Source of the DNA: CAZEKB01 sp964512225
Lineage (GTDB): Bacteria; Myxococcota_A; UBA796; UBA9615
Direction: 5' to 3'
NCBI GenBank assembly: GCA_964512225.1
Contig: CAZEKB010000009.1
Span: forward strand, 1-64,000
DNA length: 64,000 bases
Part shown: positions 27,781 to 36,308 of the stretch, one piece after another
How the letters are laid out: every line of letters begins with the position of its first letter
Numbering within the stretch: position 1 is the stretch's first letter
The notes under the pieces: generated by a model
The model's database searches: none
Told to the model about the DNA's origin: nothing
Seen by the model: the letters and a program-made list of their open reading frames with translations, nothing else
Made by a program: the position numbers and the translations under genes

Positions 27781-28758
27781 GTGGAGATTCGGTACGGCTA
27801 CGAGGCGATCGAGGGCTCCCTCGGCCCCGTCGTGATGACGATCGGCACCTTCGACGGGCTGCACCTGGGCCACCACGCGCTGGTGGAGCGGATCCTCGAC
27901 CGCGCGCGCAAGACGGGAGCCCGGTCGGTCGTCTACAGCTTCTTCCCGCCCCCCTGGCGCATCCTCGGCACCCGCCGCGAGGACCCGTACCTGATCCTCA
28001 CGCTCCAGGACAAGGTCGACCTGCTGTACCGCGCGGGGGTCGACGTCCTCATCACCGAGGAGTTCCGCCCGGACATCCAGCGCCTCTCCCACCGCGAATT
28101 CGCCGCCACGGTGCTGCGGGACCGGATCGCGCCCCGGGAGATCCACGTCGGCCACGACTTCCGGTTCGGCCACGGACGCCAGGGAGACTGGCGCTTCCTC
28201 GACCACTTCTTCGCGGGCACGGACACCGAGGTCCGTCCCCACGGCGCGATCCGGGTCGACGGGGAGATCGTCGGCTGCTCGCTCATTCGCCGGCTCGTGC
28301 GCGCGGGGCGGGTCGAGCGCGCCGCGACGATGCTCGGGCGCCGGCACTTCATCCGCGGCTCCGTCGTGCGCGGGCGCGGGCGAGGGACCGGGATCGGGTT
28401 CCCCACGGCGAACCTCGAGCCGTCGACCGAGCTCGTGCCGCCGTCGGGCGTGTACGCCGTGGAGATGCAGCTCGAGGGCGAGGAGGGCTGGCGCGCCGGG
28501 GTGTGCAACATCGGCTTCCGGCCCACGTTCGCCGAGAAGGAGCTGGCGATCGAGACGCACCTGTTCGACTTCGACGGGGACCTCTACGGGCAGCGTGTCC
28601 GGCTCGCGTTCGTCCGCCGCCTGCGCGACGAGGTGCGGTTCGACTCGGTGGACGCCCTCGTGGCCCAGATCCACCAGGACGGCGCCGACGCCCGCGCGCT
28701 CCTCCCCTTCCCGCCGGTGCCCCCCGCCGAGATCACCTGGGACCCGAAGCCGCGATGA
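27781..28758 (+). CDS. ribF: Bifunctional riboflavin kinase / FAD synthetase
   Basis: This 325-residue enzyme converts riboflavin to FMN and then FAD. The N-terminal adenylyltransferase domain has TIGTFDGLHLGHHALV (HxGH motif) and VGHDFRFGHGRQGD. The C-terminal riboflavin kinase domain has the GRGTGIGFPTANLEP motif and the conserved Glu region ELAIETHLFDFDGDLYG. It starts at GTG 27781 and overlaps aroE by ATGA. Confidence 0.96.
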   Translation: MEIRYGYEAIEGSLGPVVMTIGTFDGLHLGHHALVERILDRARKTGARSVVYSFFPPPWRILGTRREDPYLILTLQDKVDLLYRAGVDVLITEEFRPDIQRLSHREFAATVLRDRIAPREIHVGHDFRFGHGRQGDWRFLDHFFAGTDTEVRPHGAIRVDGEIVGCSLIRRLVRAGRVERAATMLGRRHFIRGSVVRGRGRGTGIGFPTANLEPSTELVPPSGVYAVEMQLEGEEGWRAGVCNIGFRPTFAEKELAIETHLFDFDGDLYGQRVRLAFVRRLRDEVRFDSVDALVAQIHQDGADARALLPFPPVPPAEITWDPKPR

Positions 28759-29627
28759 GCAACTGGGACGACGTCGCGGGCGATCCGAGCGAGATCGTCA
28801 CCGGAGGCCTCGCGGCGGTGGGCAACTACGCCGTGATCGGCCACCCCGTCGACCACTCGCGGTCGCCGGAGCTGCACACCGCGTGGTTCCGGGAGGCGCG
28901 CGTGCCGGGCATCTACACCGCGGTGGACATCTCCCCGCAGGAGCTGATCCGGCGGGGCCCGTCGCTGCCCTTCGAGTTCACGGGCGTCAACGTCACGATC
29001 CCGCACAAGGTCGCCGTCCTCGGGTACGTGGACCGCGTCGACGCCGACGCCGAGGCCGCGGGCGCGGCCAACCTGCTCTACCGCGACGAGGACAAGGCGT
29101 GGACCGCGGGCAACACCGACGGCGCGGGCTTCCTGCGGGCGATGGAGGAGGCGACCGGCGAGTCGATGCACGGCCGCGACGTGGCCCTCTTGGGAGCGGG
29201 CGGCGCGGCCCGGGCGATCGGGGCGGCGATCCTCGCCGAGGGCGGCGTCACCGTCACGATCATCAACCGGACCCTCCCCAGCGCCCAGGACCTCGCCGAC
29301 GAGCTCGGCGCCCGACGCGCGCTGCCCCTGACCCCGTCGGTCTTCGGCCGCGTGCCCGAGGCGCCGGACCTCGTCATCAATACGCTGCCCCCGACCGCCG
29401 GCCCCACGTTGGCGGGGCTGTCCCTCGATCCGCTCCCCGATCGGGCGGCGCTGGTCGACATCAACTACTACGCGGACTCCCCGCTGCTCGCGGCCGGCGC
29501 CGCGCGCGACCTGCTGACGATCGACGGCCGCGGGATGTTCCTGTGGCAGGCCGTGCTCAGCTTCGAGCGGTGGACGGGCGTCACCCCGGACATCGGGCTC
29601 GGGCGGCGACTCCTCGGAATGGAGTAG
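28755..29627 (+). CDS. aroE: Shikimate dehydrogenase
   Basis: This 290-residue NADPH-dependent enzyme of the aromatic amino acid pathway binds substrate through VIGHPVDHSRSPELH, Lys in NVTIPHKVAV and Asp in TAGNTDGAGF. The cofactor motif is LLGAGGAARAIGAAI, with INRT after the second strand. The C-terminal GRGMFLWQAVLSFERWTG helix is conserved. About 25 extra residues precede the fold. It is coupled to ribF by ATGA and followed 10 bp later by tyrS. Confidence 0.95.
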   Translation: MSNWDDVAGDPSEIVTGGLAAVGNYAVIGHPVDHSRSPELHTAWFREARVPGIYTAVDISPQELIRRGPSLPFEFTGVNVTIPHKVAVLGYVDRVDADAEAAGAANLLYRDEDKAWTAGNTDGAGFLRAMEEATGESMHGRDVALLGAGGAARAIGAAILAEGGVTVTIINRTLPSAQDLADELGARRALPLTPSVFGRVPEAPDLVINTLPPTAGPTLAGLSLDPLPDRAALVDINYYADSPLLAAGAARDLLTIDGRGMFLWQAVLSFERWTGVTPDIGLGRRLLGME

Positions 29628-29637
29628 CTTCGCGGGC

Positions 29638-30915
29638 ATGCACGTCCTCGACGAACTCGAAGCCCGCGGATTCATCAAGCAGATCACGGACCCGGACGGC
29701 CTGCGCGAGCGCCTGGCCGAGGGCCCGATGCGCTTGTATCTCGGCATCGATCCCACGGCCGTGTCCCTGCACATGGGCAACTTCCTCCAGCTGATGCTGC
29801 TGTCGCACTTCGTACGCGCGGGCCACCAGGTGGTGCTCGTGACGGGCGGCGGCACGGCGATGGTGGGGGACCCGTCGGGCAAGTCGACGGTGCGCACCGC
29901 CCCCACGCTCGAGGACATCGAGCGGAACCTGGCCGGGCACCGTCCCCTGTTCCGGCGCTTCCTGCCCCTCGCCGACTCCATCGAGGACGGGGTGGTGCTG
30001 CGCAACAACGCCGACTGGCTCCTGAAGCTGGGCTACGTCGAGTTCCTGCGGGACATCGGTCGACACTTCTCGGTCAACGAGATGATCACGGCCGAGACGT
30101 ACCGACGCCGCCTCGACAACCAGGAGCACCTGCCCTTCATCGAGTTCAACTACCGGCTGATGCAGGCCTACGACTTCCTGCACCTGTACCGCGAGTACGG
30201 CATCACGCTCCAGGTCGGCGGCTCGGACCAGTGGGGCAACTGCGTCGCGGGGACCGAGCTGATCCGCAAGGCCGAGGGGGCGCGCGCGTTCGTCCTCACC
30301 ACGCCGCTGATCCTCACGGCGTCGGGCAAGAAGATGGGCAAGTCCGAGCAGGGCGCGGTGTGGATCACGCCCCAGCACACGTCGGCGTGGGACTTCTTCC
30401 AGTACTGGATGAACGTCGAGGACGGCGACGTCGGCCGGTTCATGAAGCTGTTCACGTTCATGGACCTGGACGAGATCGCGGCGCTGACCGACGCCGAGGG
30501 GGCCGCCCTGAAGCCCGCCAAGGCGCGCCTCGCGTGGGAGACGACGGCCCTGTGCCACTCCCCCGAGGCCGCCGACAAGCAGCTCGCCGGGGCGATCCGC
30601 CGCTTCGGCCTGCCCGCCGACATCGTGCCCTCACGCGCCGCCGCGGCCGCGGGCACGAAGGACGACTCGACACCGACCGTCACGGTCGAGGCGGCCGCGC
30701 TGGAGGCCGGCATCCCCCTCTTCCGCCTCTTCCAGGACGCGGGCCTCGCGAAGTCGGGGGGCGAGGCCCGGCGCCTCGCCAAGCAGGGCGGCGCGTACGT
30801 CAACGGCACCAAGATCACGGACGCCAACCAGGCGATCGGCACCGGCCACCTCGACGACGGAGCGCTCCTGCTCCGCGCCGGCAAGAAGCGCTACTGCCGC
30901 GTCGTCGTCGGCTGA
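29638..30915 (+). CDS. tyrS: Tyrosine--tRNA ligase
   Basis: This 425-residue class I synthetase has a HIGH-type motif HMGN near residue 44 and a KMSKS-type motif KKMGKS (in ASGKKMGKSEQGAVW). Its tyrosine pocket includes FNYRLMQAYDFLHL and VGGSDQWGNCVAGTEL. A C-terminal S4 RNA-binding domain (FRLFQDAGLAKSGGEARRLA, then GGAYVNGTKI) binds the tRNA. The length is normal. It lies third in ribF-aroE-tyrS with very short spacers. Confidence 0.97.
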   Translation: MHVLDELEARGFIKQITDPDGLRERLAEGPMRLYLGIDPTAVSLHMGNFLQLMLLSHFVRAGHQVVLVTGGGTAMVGDPSGKSTVRTAPTLEDIERNLAGHRPLFRRFLPLADSIEDGVVLRNNADWLLKLGYVEFLRDIGRHFSVNEMITAETYRRRLDNQEHLPFIEFNYRLMQAYDFLHLYREYGITLQVGGSDQWGNCVAGTELIRKAEGARAFVLTTPLILTASGKKMGKSEQGAVWITPQHTSAWDFFQYWMNVEDGDVGRFMKLFTFMDLDEIAALTDAEGAALKPAKARLAWETTALCHSPEAADKQLAGAIRRFGLPADIVPSRAAAAAGTKDDSTPTVTVEAAALEAGIPLFRLFQDAGLAKSGGEARRLAKQGGAYVNGTKITDANQAIGTGHLDDGALLLRAGKKRYCRVVVG

Positions 30916-30932
30916 CTCCGGACGAGAAACCC

Positions 30933-30954
30933 CCTCGCGAACGGACCCGCGAGG
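30933..30954. terminator. Hairpin between convergent tyrS and lipoprotein genes
   Basis: CCTCGCG (30933-30939) and CGCGAGG (30948-30954) form a 7-bp stem with an 8-nt loop, 18 bp after tyrS. There is no T-run. The position between convergent genes supports a terminator. Confidence 0.55.
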
Positions 30955-30980
30955 AGGCGTAGCTCGGGTCGAGGCAGAGG

Positions 30981-31847
30981 CTAGAAGACCGTCAGGTCCA
31001 TCCAGACGGAGCCGCCGCCGGTCATCAGCTCGTCGGCGCTGCCGTCGCGGAGCTCGACGATGCCGGAGCCTTCGCTGCCCTCGTAGAGGGCGTAGACGGA
31101 CGTCGGGCCCGCGGGCTCGATCGCCTTGACGCCGTAGGCCGGGATGCCCAGCTCCGAGAGCGTGCCCAGCGACTCGACGGTGCCCGCGGTGTCCACGCGC
31201 CACAGGCCGTCCTGGTAGGCGGATGCGGCGTAGTAGTTGCCGAGGCCGTCCTGCCCGAGGATGTTCGTGCCGTCGCCCACGCGGGTCGCGACGTTCGTGA
31301 AGACGCCGGCGTCGGCGTTCCAGGTGGCGATCGTGGGGCCGAAGATGTCGAGCACGGCCGTGTCGCCGCCCGACGGGGAGTCGCCGAGGCTCGCGTCCAT
31401 CCAGCAGTAGTTGCTGGTCTGGGTGTGGCTGACCTGGTTGCCCTCGTCGTCGTACTCGGTGACGTCGTACTCCTCGGCGACGGTGGTCGTCCCGCCGCCC
31501 GTGACGGCCATGCGGTAGACGACCGACGGCATCGGGTCGACGTTCCAGCGGTCCACGTCGCCCTCCCAGGTGACCTCGAGGATGTTGGTCCCGTCGGATA
31601 CGAGGAAGTAGTCGTCCACGTGGTACGTGATGCTGTTCGCGCTGCCGAGGTTCGCGTCGATCTCGTGCAGGACGTTGCCCGCGAGGTCCATCACCACGAC
31701 GTCGTAGGAGCCGTTCTGCCCGTCGAGGACCGCCATGCGGGCCGAGCCCTCGGCCCCCGGCTCGGCGTCGTCCCGAATCGGCGCGCACCCCGCGGCGAGG
31801 AGGAGGCTGGTCCCGAGGGCGGTGGCGGCGAAGAGACGGCGAGTCAT
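30981..31847 (-). CDS. Lipoprotein with beta-propeller-like repeats, unknown function
   Basis: This 288-residue protein has a lipoprotein signal (FAATALGTSLLLAAGC). The mature part begins CAPIRDDAEPGAEG. It contains repeated strands with D/N-G turns (DGQNGSYDVVVMDLAGN, DGTNILEVTWEGDVDRWN, DGTNILGQDGLGNYYAAS), as in quinoprotein or arylsulfotransferase-type beta propellers. No catalytic residues recognised. A 7-bp inverted repeat at 31864-31881 lies just upstream of its Shine-Dalgarno GGAGGGA. Confidence 0.78.
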   Translation of the reverse strand: MTRRLFAATALGTSLLLAAGCAPIRDDAEPGAEGSARMAVLDGQNGSYDVVVMDLAGNVLHEIDANLGSANSITYHVDDYFLVSDGTNILEVTWEGDVDRWNVDPMPSVVYRMAVTGGGTTTVAEEYDVTEYDDEGNQVSHTQTSNYCWMDASLGDSPSGGDTAVLDIFGPTIATWNADAGVFTNVATRVGDGTNILGQDGLGNYYAASAYQDGLWRVDTAGTVESLGTLSELGIPAYGVKAIEPAGPTSVYALYEGSEGSGIVELRDGSADELMTGGGSVWMDLTVF

Positions 31848-31863
31848 GACGATGGATTCTCCC

Positions 31864-31881
31864 TCCGAGGGCGACCTCGGA
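31864..31881 (-). repeat. Inverted repeat upstream of the 30981-31847 lipoprotein
   Basis: TCCGAGG (31864-31870) and CCTCGGA (31875-31881) are separated by 4 nt. It lies in the 158-bp gap 5' of the lipoprotein start. The rest of the gap shows no clear promoter. It could be an operator or an mRNA hairpin near the ribosome binding site. Confidence 0.4.
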
Positions 31882-32005
31882 TCCGTAGAGCGAGAGCTGC
31901 AATGAGCACTCTAGGAAAGGCGGACCGCGCCCGCCAGTACAAACGCTGCGCGCGACGGAGGTGCGAGGGGTGTGCCGGGAGACCCGGGCAGCGGGCGGCC
32001 CGGGG

Positions 32006-32905
32006 TCAGCCGAGCTGGAGGACGCCGACGGTCGTGGCGGTGTACAGCACGAGGCAGACCTGCATCGGCCGGTCCTTGAAGAGGATCTTCTCGGGGGCCC
32101 CGCCCGCCCCGTTCTCGACGAGGTACATGTACCGCAGCACCCCGTACATCACGAACGGGACCGTGACCATCATCGAGGTCGGGTGGTCCCCCGAGAACGT
32201 GTACAGCGCGTAGCTGATCAGCGTGCAGGCGGTGCTCACCGAGATGAACTGCTCGAGCATCGCGGGCGTGTACTCCTCGAGGATCTTGCGATGCTCGGCC
32301 GCGTCGCCCTGCAGCAGGTTGATCTCGGCCAGGCGCTTGTTCAGCCCGATGAACAGCGCGCCGAAGCCCGTGCACACCAGGAACCACGGCGAAGAGTCCA
32401 CGGAGATCGCCTCGGCCCCCGCGACGGCCCGCACGAGGAAGCCCGACGCGAGCAGCATCACGTCGAGCAGGACGACGTGCTTGAACCACTTCGAGTAGCT
32501 CAGCGTGATCAGCAGGTAGCAGACCGCGGCGATGCCGAAGCGCGTGGGCAGCAGGAGGAAGCTGCCCGCGAGTCCGCTCACGAGGAACACCCCGGACGTG
32601 GCCCAGGCGAGCCCCGTGGGGACGTGGCCCGCGGCCAGGGGGCGGAAGCGCTTCTCGGGGTGCTTGCGGTCCGACTCGATGTCCCGCAGGTCGTTGAACA
32701 GGTAGCCCGCGGAGCTCAACAGGCAGAACAGCGCGGTGCCGATGGCGACCTTCGTGACCGCGGCCGTGTTCGTGTAGTTCTGCGAGAACAGCAGGGCCGC
32801 CCACAGCAGGCCGTTCTTCGCCCACTGCTTGGGGCGCAGCGCCTTGAACAGCGCCACCGGCAGGGCGGGCACCTTCGCCTCGACGGTCGCGGGCTGGGCG
32901 GTCAT
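32006..32905 (-). CDS. UbiA-family prenyltransferase (decaprenyl-phosphate phosphoribosyltransferase-like)
   Basis: This 299-residue integral membrane enzyme has about eight or nine hydrophobic helices. The first Asp-rich motif is NDLRDIESDRKHPEKRFRP, preceded by LRPKQWAKNGLLW. Both are typical of the subgroup annotated as decaprenyl-phosphate phosphoribosyltransferase, which moves phosphoribose onto polyprenyl phosphate, rather than quinone-pathway UbiA. The second motif region is FGALFIGLNKRLAEIN. It starts at ATG 32905, which overlaps the stop of the upstream gene (ATGA). No arabinan genes are visible, so the product here is uncertain. Confidence 0.85.
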   Translation of the reverse strand: MTAQPATVEAKVPALPVALFKALRPKQWAKNGLLWAALLFSQNYTNTAAVTKVAIGTALFCLLSSAGYLFNDLRDIESDRKHPEKRFRPLAAGHVPTGLAWATSGVFLVSGLAGSFLLLPTRFGIAAVCYLLITLSYSKWFKHVVLLDVMLLASGFLVRAVAGAEAISVDSSPWFLVCTGFGALFIGLNKRLAEINLLQGDAAEHRKILEEYTPAMLEQFISVSTACTLISYALYTFSGDHPTSMMVTVPFVMYGVLRYMYLVENGAGGAPEKILFKDRPMQVCLVLYTATTVGVLQLG

Positions 32906-33927
32906 TTCACGGGTCCCTTCTTCGCGACGTCTTCGGGCCGCTTCTGCACCTTGATGACCCGCAGGATGTCCTGCGCGAGCGCCCGGACCTCCTCGGAGGC
33001 CTGGGGGGCGAGATCCGCCCCCTCGAGCGCCGTGCGGGCGGCGTCGAAGTCGCCGAGCCGCCGGGAGAGATCGCCCACGAGGTACCGGTAGTACGCCTGC
33101 TCTTCGCCGCTGCCCTCCCGGGCCTGCAGGCCCCGACGGAAACGGTCGCGGGCCTTGCCCAGGAGCCGGTTCTCTTCGTCCACGCGCACGAAGAACTCGG
33201 CGCGCTTCTCCTTCGCGCCCAGGCCCGCGTCCTCGAACGTATCGAGGAGCAGGAGGAACTCGTCTCGCTCCACGACGAAGCCGCCGCGGTGGGAGAGGCG
33301 CGCCAGGTCGAACATCGCGCGGGTGCGCGGCGCGGACTCGGTCTGCTTCTGGGCCAGGGGGACGACCTCGCCGAGCTTCGCCCACGCGTCGGACGCCCCC
33401 TGCACCCCGGGCAGGAACCCGACGATCGTGTCCCGCACGGTCCAGGCGCCGATCAGGTACAGCTCGCCGATCGCGAAGTGCGATCCGCCCATCAGCTCGG
33501 CGGACGTCGCGGCGAGCTCGTACCGCTCCGAGGGCTTCAGGTCGCGCGCGCTCGACACCTCCTTGCCGACGTCGAGCAGCCGACGCAGGAGCGCCTCCCG
33601 GGTGTCGGGGGGCAGCGTGCTCGGCCACTGCTCCATGCGGGCCGAGAAGAGCGTCGTGGGAGACGTGGCGACGCCGTAGACCCGGGGCTGGGCGCCGCGC
33701 GCGTAGGTGCACCCGTCGCTGTCGTACCCGCCGAGCCCGTTGGTGGCGATCAGGTACTGGTGCGTGAACTCGTGGCCGTCGAGCGGATCGACGAGGGGCT
33801 TCTCCCCGACGTTGCGCGGATCCGGCCCCGCGGCCTGCGCGAAGGCGTCCCCCGCCACGAGCAGCAGCGCCCCCCCGAGCAGGGTCGCCGCGCACCTAGA
33901 AAGTGAAGATGATGGTGCCGTACACAT
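32902..33927 (-). CDS. Exported protein of unknown function, helical-repeat rich
   Basis: This 341-residue protein starts at ATG 33927, with a signal peptide (LSRCAATLLGGALLLVAGDAFA, cleavage before QAAG). The mature N-terminus has DPLDGHEFTHQYLIATNGLGGYDSDGCTYARG, a short Cys-containing domain. The rest is helical in TPR style (DLARLSHRGGF, EEQAYYRYLVGDLSRRLGDF). It ends with a basic tail. It overlaps the beta-barrel gene upstream by 32 nt and the prenyltransferase downstream by 4 nt, indicating one operon. I do not recognise the family. Confidence 0.78.
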   Translation of the reverse strand: MCTAPSSSLSRCAATLLGGALLLVAGDAFAQAAGPDPRNVGEKPLVDPLDGHEFTHQYLIATNGLGGYDSDGCTYARGAQPRVYGVATSPTTLFSARMEQWPSTLPPDTREALLRRLLDVGKEVSSARDLKPSERYELAATSAELMGGSHFAIGELYLIGAWTVRDTIVGFLPGVQGASDAWAKLGEVVPLAQKQTESAPRTRAMFDLARLSHRGGFVVERDEFLLLLDTFEDAGLGAKEKRAEFFVRVDEENRLLGKARDRFRRGLQAREGSGEEQAYYRYLVGDLSRRLGDFDAARTALEGADLAPQASEEVRALAQDILRVIKVQKRPEDVAKKGPVK

Positions 33928-35395
33928 GGTCGTTTCGCCGGAAGTAACCGATGGGTCCGCCCCGGTAGGACAGCAGGGAGTCCATGGTGGGGGCCACGTC
34001 CGGCCGGAAGCCGTGGAAGAACTGGATGCCCAGGTGCATGCGGACGACGTCGTCGAATACGACCGTCACCCGACCGTGAAGGTAGAGATCGGCGCGAAGA
34101 ATGTCGTACGTACCGAGAACCGCCAAATGGAAGGTCTCTCTCCACAGCCTCAAGGTGGCCACGGCCGCCACCCGGAGGTCGTGCTGCGAGCGGAGCAGCG
34201 TGTCCTCGCGGGGGCGCAGCAGCACGTCGTGCTGGAACTCCAGATCGACCGCGAACGTCGTGCCGGACTGGTACCGCGCGGCCACCGCCCAGGCGAGCTG
34301 AGGCGTGGTGTACGGCTCCAGCCGACGCGTGTACATCACCGCCTTGTTGCGCACGGCCACCTCGCCGCTCAGCACGAACCCGCCGAGTGTCCCCACGACG
34401 TCGATGCCGCCCATCACCGCGCGCTCGTGCCTGCTCGATACGAGCTCCGCGTCCGGGTTCGTCAGCTGCGTGATCGCGGCGCTGTCGAGCGTCGCCCGGT
34501 CCACCAGCAGCCGCACCAGCTGGGGGTGCAGCCGGACCTGGGGCTCGTCCATCACGTGCCACAGCAGGTACGTGTCGAGGTCGATGCCGCGCCCCGCGAG
34601 CCCCACGCGCAGGCCGATGTCGCCGTTCCAGGGCAGCTCGTCGGGACGCCCCCCCGCCAGGTAGGACTGCAGCCCGTCGCGGGAGTACGGGTCCAGGGCC
34701 GTGATCGCGTCGACCACCCGCTCGGACAGCTGCACGAGCTGATCGTCCACGAGGCCCGCCCCCGTCCGGGGCGTCGCGGCGGGGAGCAGCTCCTCGAGCA
34801 TCCCCGGCCGGAACACGGCGAAGTCGCGGCCGTAGAACGGCACCCGCGTGGGCACGAAGAAGGGCAGCCACACCGCCTCGACGGTGACCGGGTGCAGCCG
34901 CAGCGTCGCCCGGACGCCCGCCACGGGGATGCGGGGCGACTCATCCGCCGTCCCCCCCAGCGCCCGGCCGTAGTCGGTGGGGTTGAGGAGGTTGAGCGGG
35001 GAGAGCAGGCCGTTGCGCCCCCACGTGAGCACGACGTTCCCCGCCCGCAGCGTGAACTTCTTCTTGCGGAACTGGATGAAGGTCTCGCCCAGGTTCGCCC
35101 AGGCGTCGGCCTCCGCCGTGTCCCCCACGCGCAGGTCGTAGCGGAAGTCGCCGCTGACCTTGAACCGCGCCCCGGGGGCGAACTTGTACTGGACCTTGAA
35201 GTCGACGGCCGTGCGCCACTCGAAACGGTCCTCGTAGGCGTCGTCGGCCTTCACGTCCGACGCGAGGATCGTCATGGCGCGCCCGCCGTACGACAGCCCC
35301 TTGGGGGGCGGCTTCCGGGGCGCCGCGTGGGCGACGGTCGTGAGCAGGCCGGCCGCGAGCGCCGCGGCCGCGAGCGTGGGGGTGCGGAGGCTCAG
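33896..35395 (-). CDS. Outer-membrane beta-barrel protein, apparently started at CTG
   Basis: This protein is about 499 residues long. The frame gives a signal peptide (SLRTPTLAAAALAAGLLTTV, then AHA), then amphipathic beta strands to the C-terminus, which ends with aromatic Phe (TIIFTF), the outer-membrane assembly signature. The LRAGNVVLTWGRNGLLSPLN and NPTDYG segments resemble porin-like proteins found next to LolA-like proteins and RND/MMPL exporters. No ATG, GTG or TTG precedes the signal peptide in frame. CTG 35395 overlaps the stop of the upstream gene as CTGA, parallel to the ATGA and GTGA couplings used elsewhere. It probably works with the LolA-like protein encoded upstream. Confidence 0.78.
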   Translation of the reverse strand: MSLRTPTLAAAALAAGLLTTVAHAAPRKPPPKGLSYGGRAMTILASDVKADDAYEDRFEWRTAVDFKVQYKFAPGARFKVSGDFRYDLRVGDTAEADAWANLGETFIQFRKKKFTLRAGNVVLTWGRNGLLSPLNLLNPTDYGRALGGTADESPRIPVAGVRATLRLHPVTVEAVWLPFFVPTRVPFYGRDFAVFRPGMLEELLPAATPRTGAGLVDDQLVQLSERVVDAITALDPYSRDGLQSYLAGGRPDELPWNGDIGLRVGLAGRGIDLDTYLLWHVMDEPQVRLHPQLVRLLVDRATLDSAAITQLTNPDAELVSSRHERAVMGGIDVVGTLGGFVLSGEVAVRNKAVMYTRRLEPYTTPQLAWAVAARYQSGTTFAVDLEFQHDVLLRPREDTLLRSQHDLRVAAVATLRLWRETFHLAVLGTYDILRADLYLHGRVTVVFDDVVRMHLGIQFFHGFRPDVAPTMDSLLSYRGGPIGYFRRNDHVYGTIIFTF

Positions 35396-36201
35396 CCCTC
35401 GGATCGGAGGTACTCGGCGGTGAACATCTCGTCCGGCATCTCTTCGGGGGGGACGTTCACGCGGTAGCTCTCCACGCGGATCTCCGTCCGGCTCTCCTTC
35501 TTGAGATTCTTCATCTCGGTCTTCTTGGGCACCAGCACGTCGCCGGACTTCTCGAGCTCGAGCACCGTCATCTGCTTGATCTGGTTGCCCTTCTTGTCGA
35601 AGAAGTCGACCCGCCGGGGCATGTTCTCGGCCTTGTCGATGTAGCTGACGAGCTTGCTGTACGACGAATCGGCGGCCTCGGTGGGGATGCTCTCGATCAC
35701 CCACACCGAGTGCTTCTTGCCCGCGACCTCGATCTCGGCGTCGGGCTTCTTGGTGTGCGTGGCGTCCTCGGCCTGGCCCACCGAGAGATCCTCGAAGGAG
35801 AAGTCCGTGCCCATGAACGACCCGCGGCGCCCGCTGCCCGCGATGCGGTTGAGGATGTCGCCCTCGGGGAAGTAGAGCCACTGCTCGTCTTCGCCCTTCG
35901 GGTTCGTGACGCTCAGGAACTGGACGCCGGACACGTCGGACGGCGCGGTGAAGCGCACGAGCGACTTGGTGATGCCGTCGTCGCCTTCTTTGATGCGGCT
36001 CTCGATCGTGCGGGTCCGCGAGGCGCCGCGGCGGTCGAACATCTCGAGCGTCATCGTCTGCTCGGAGTTCGACACGGTGCGGTTCGCGGTGCTCCGCTCG
36101 ACAATCTCCTTGGCGGTGAGCTCCTGGGAGTCTGCCGACAGGGGCGCGGCGAGCAGGAGGAGAGCGGCGAGGGCGAGGAGTCGGGTGCGGCCGGAGGGCA
36201 T
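35392..36201 (-). CDS. LolA-like outer-membrane lipoprotein-sorting protein
   Basis: This 269-residue periplasmic protein has a signal peptide (LLALAALLLLAAPLSADS) followed by a LolA/LolB-like concave beta fold: ELTAKEIVERSTANRTVSNS, DRRGASRTRTIESRIK, DEQWLYFPEGDILNRI, GSFMGTDFSFEDL. These sorting-protein-like members usually accompany MMPL/RND pumps and a beta-barrel rather than the classical Lol pathway. Here the barrel gene follows with a 4-nt overlap. ATG 36201 has AAAGGGA 8 nt upstream. It begins an apparent four-gene unit reaching the prenyltransferase at 32006. Confidence 0.88.
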   Translation of the reverse strand: MPSGRTRLLALAALLLLAAPLSADSQELTAKEIVERSTANRTVSNSEQTMTLEMFDRRGASRTRTIESRIKEGDDGITKSLVRFTAPSDVSGVQFLSVTNPKGEDEQWLYFPEGDILNRIAGSGRRGSFMGTDFSFEDLSVGQAEDATHTKKPDAEIEVAGKKHSVWVIESIPTEAADSSYSKLVSYIDKAENMPRRVDFFDKKGNQIKQMTVLELEKSGDVLVPKKTEMKNLKKESRTEIRVESYRVNVPPEEMPDEMFTAEYLRSEG

Positions 36202-36235
36202 GGTCGGGATCCCTTTCCGATGAGGTCGGCGCAAG

Positions 36236-36262
36236 TAAATAGGCCCGAGCGGCGCTTGTCGA
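36236..36262 (-). promoter_or_regulatory. Weak candidate promoter for the LolA-like gene
   Basis: On the minus strand TCGACA (36262-36257) and TATTTA (36241-36236) are separated by 15 bp, shorter than optimal. It lies in the 107-bp gap after larC and would start transcription about 28 nt before ATG 36201. Confidence 0.3.
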
Positions 36263-36308
36263 CCGCACCGACCCCTACATGTCCCACTCGGACGGACCGG
36301 CGCGCGTT

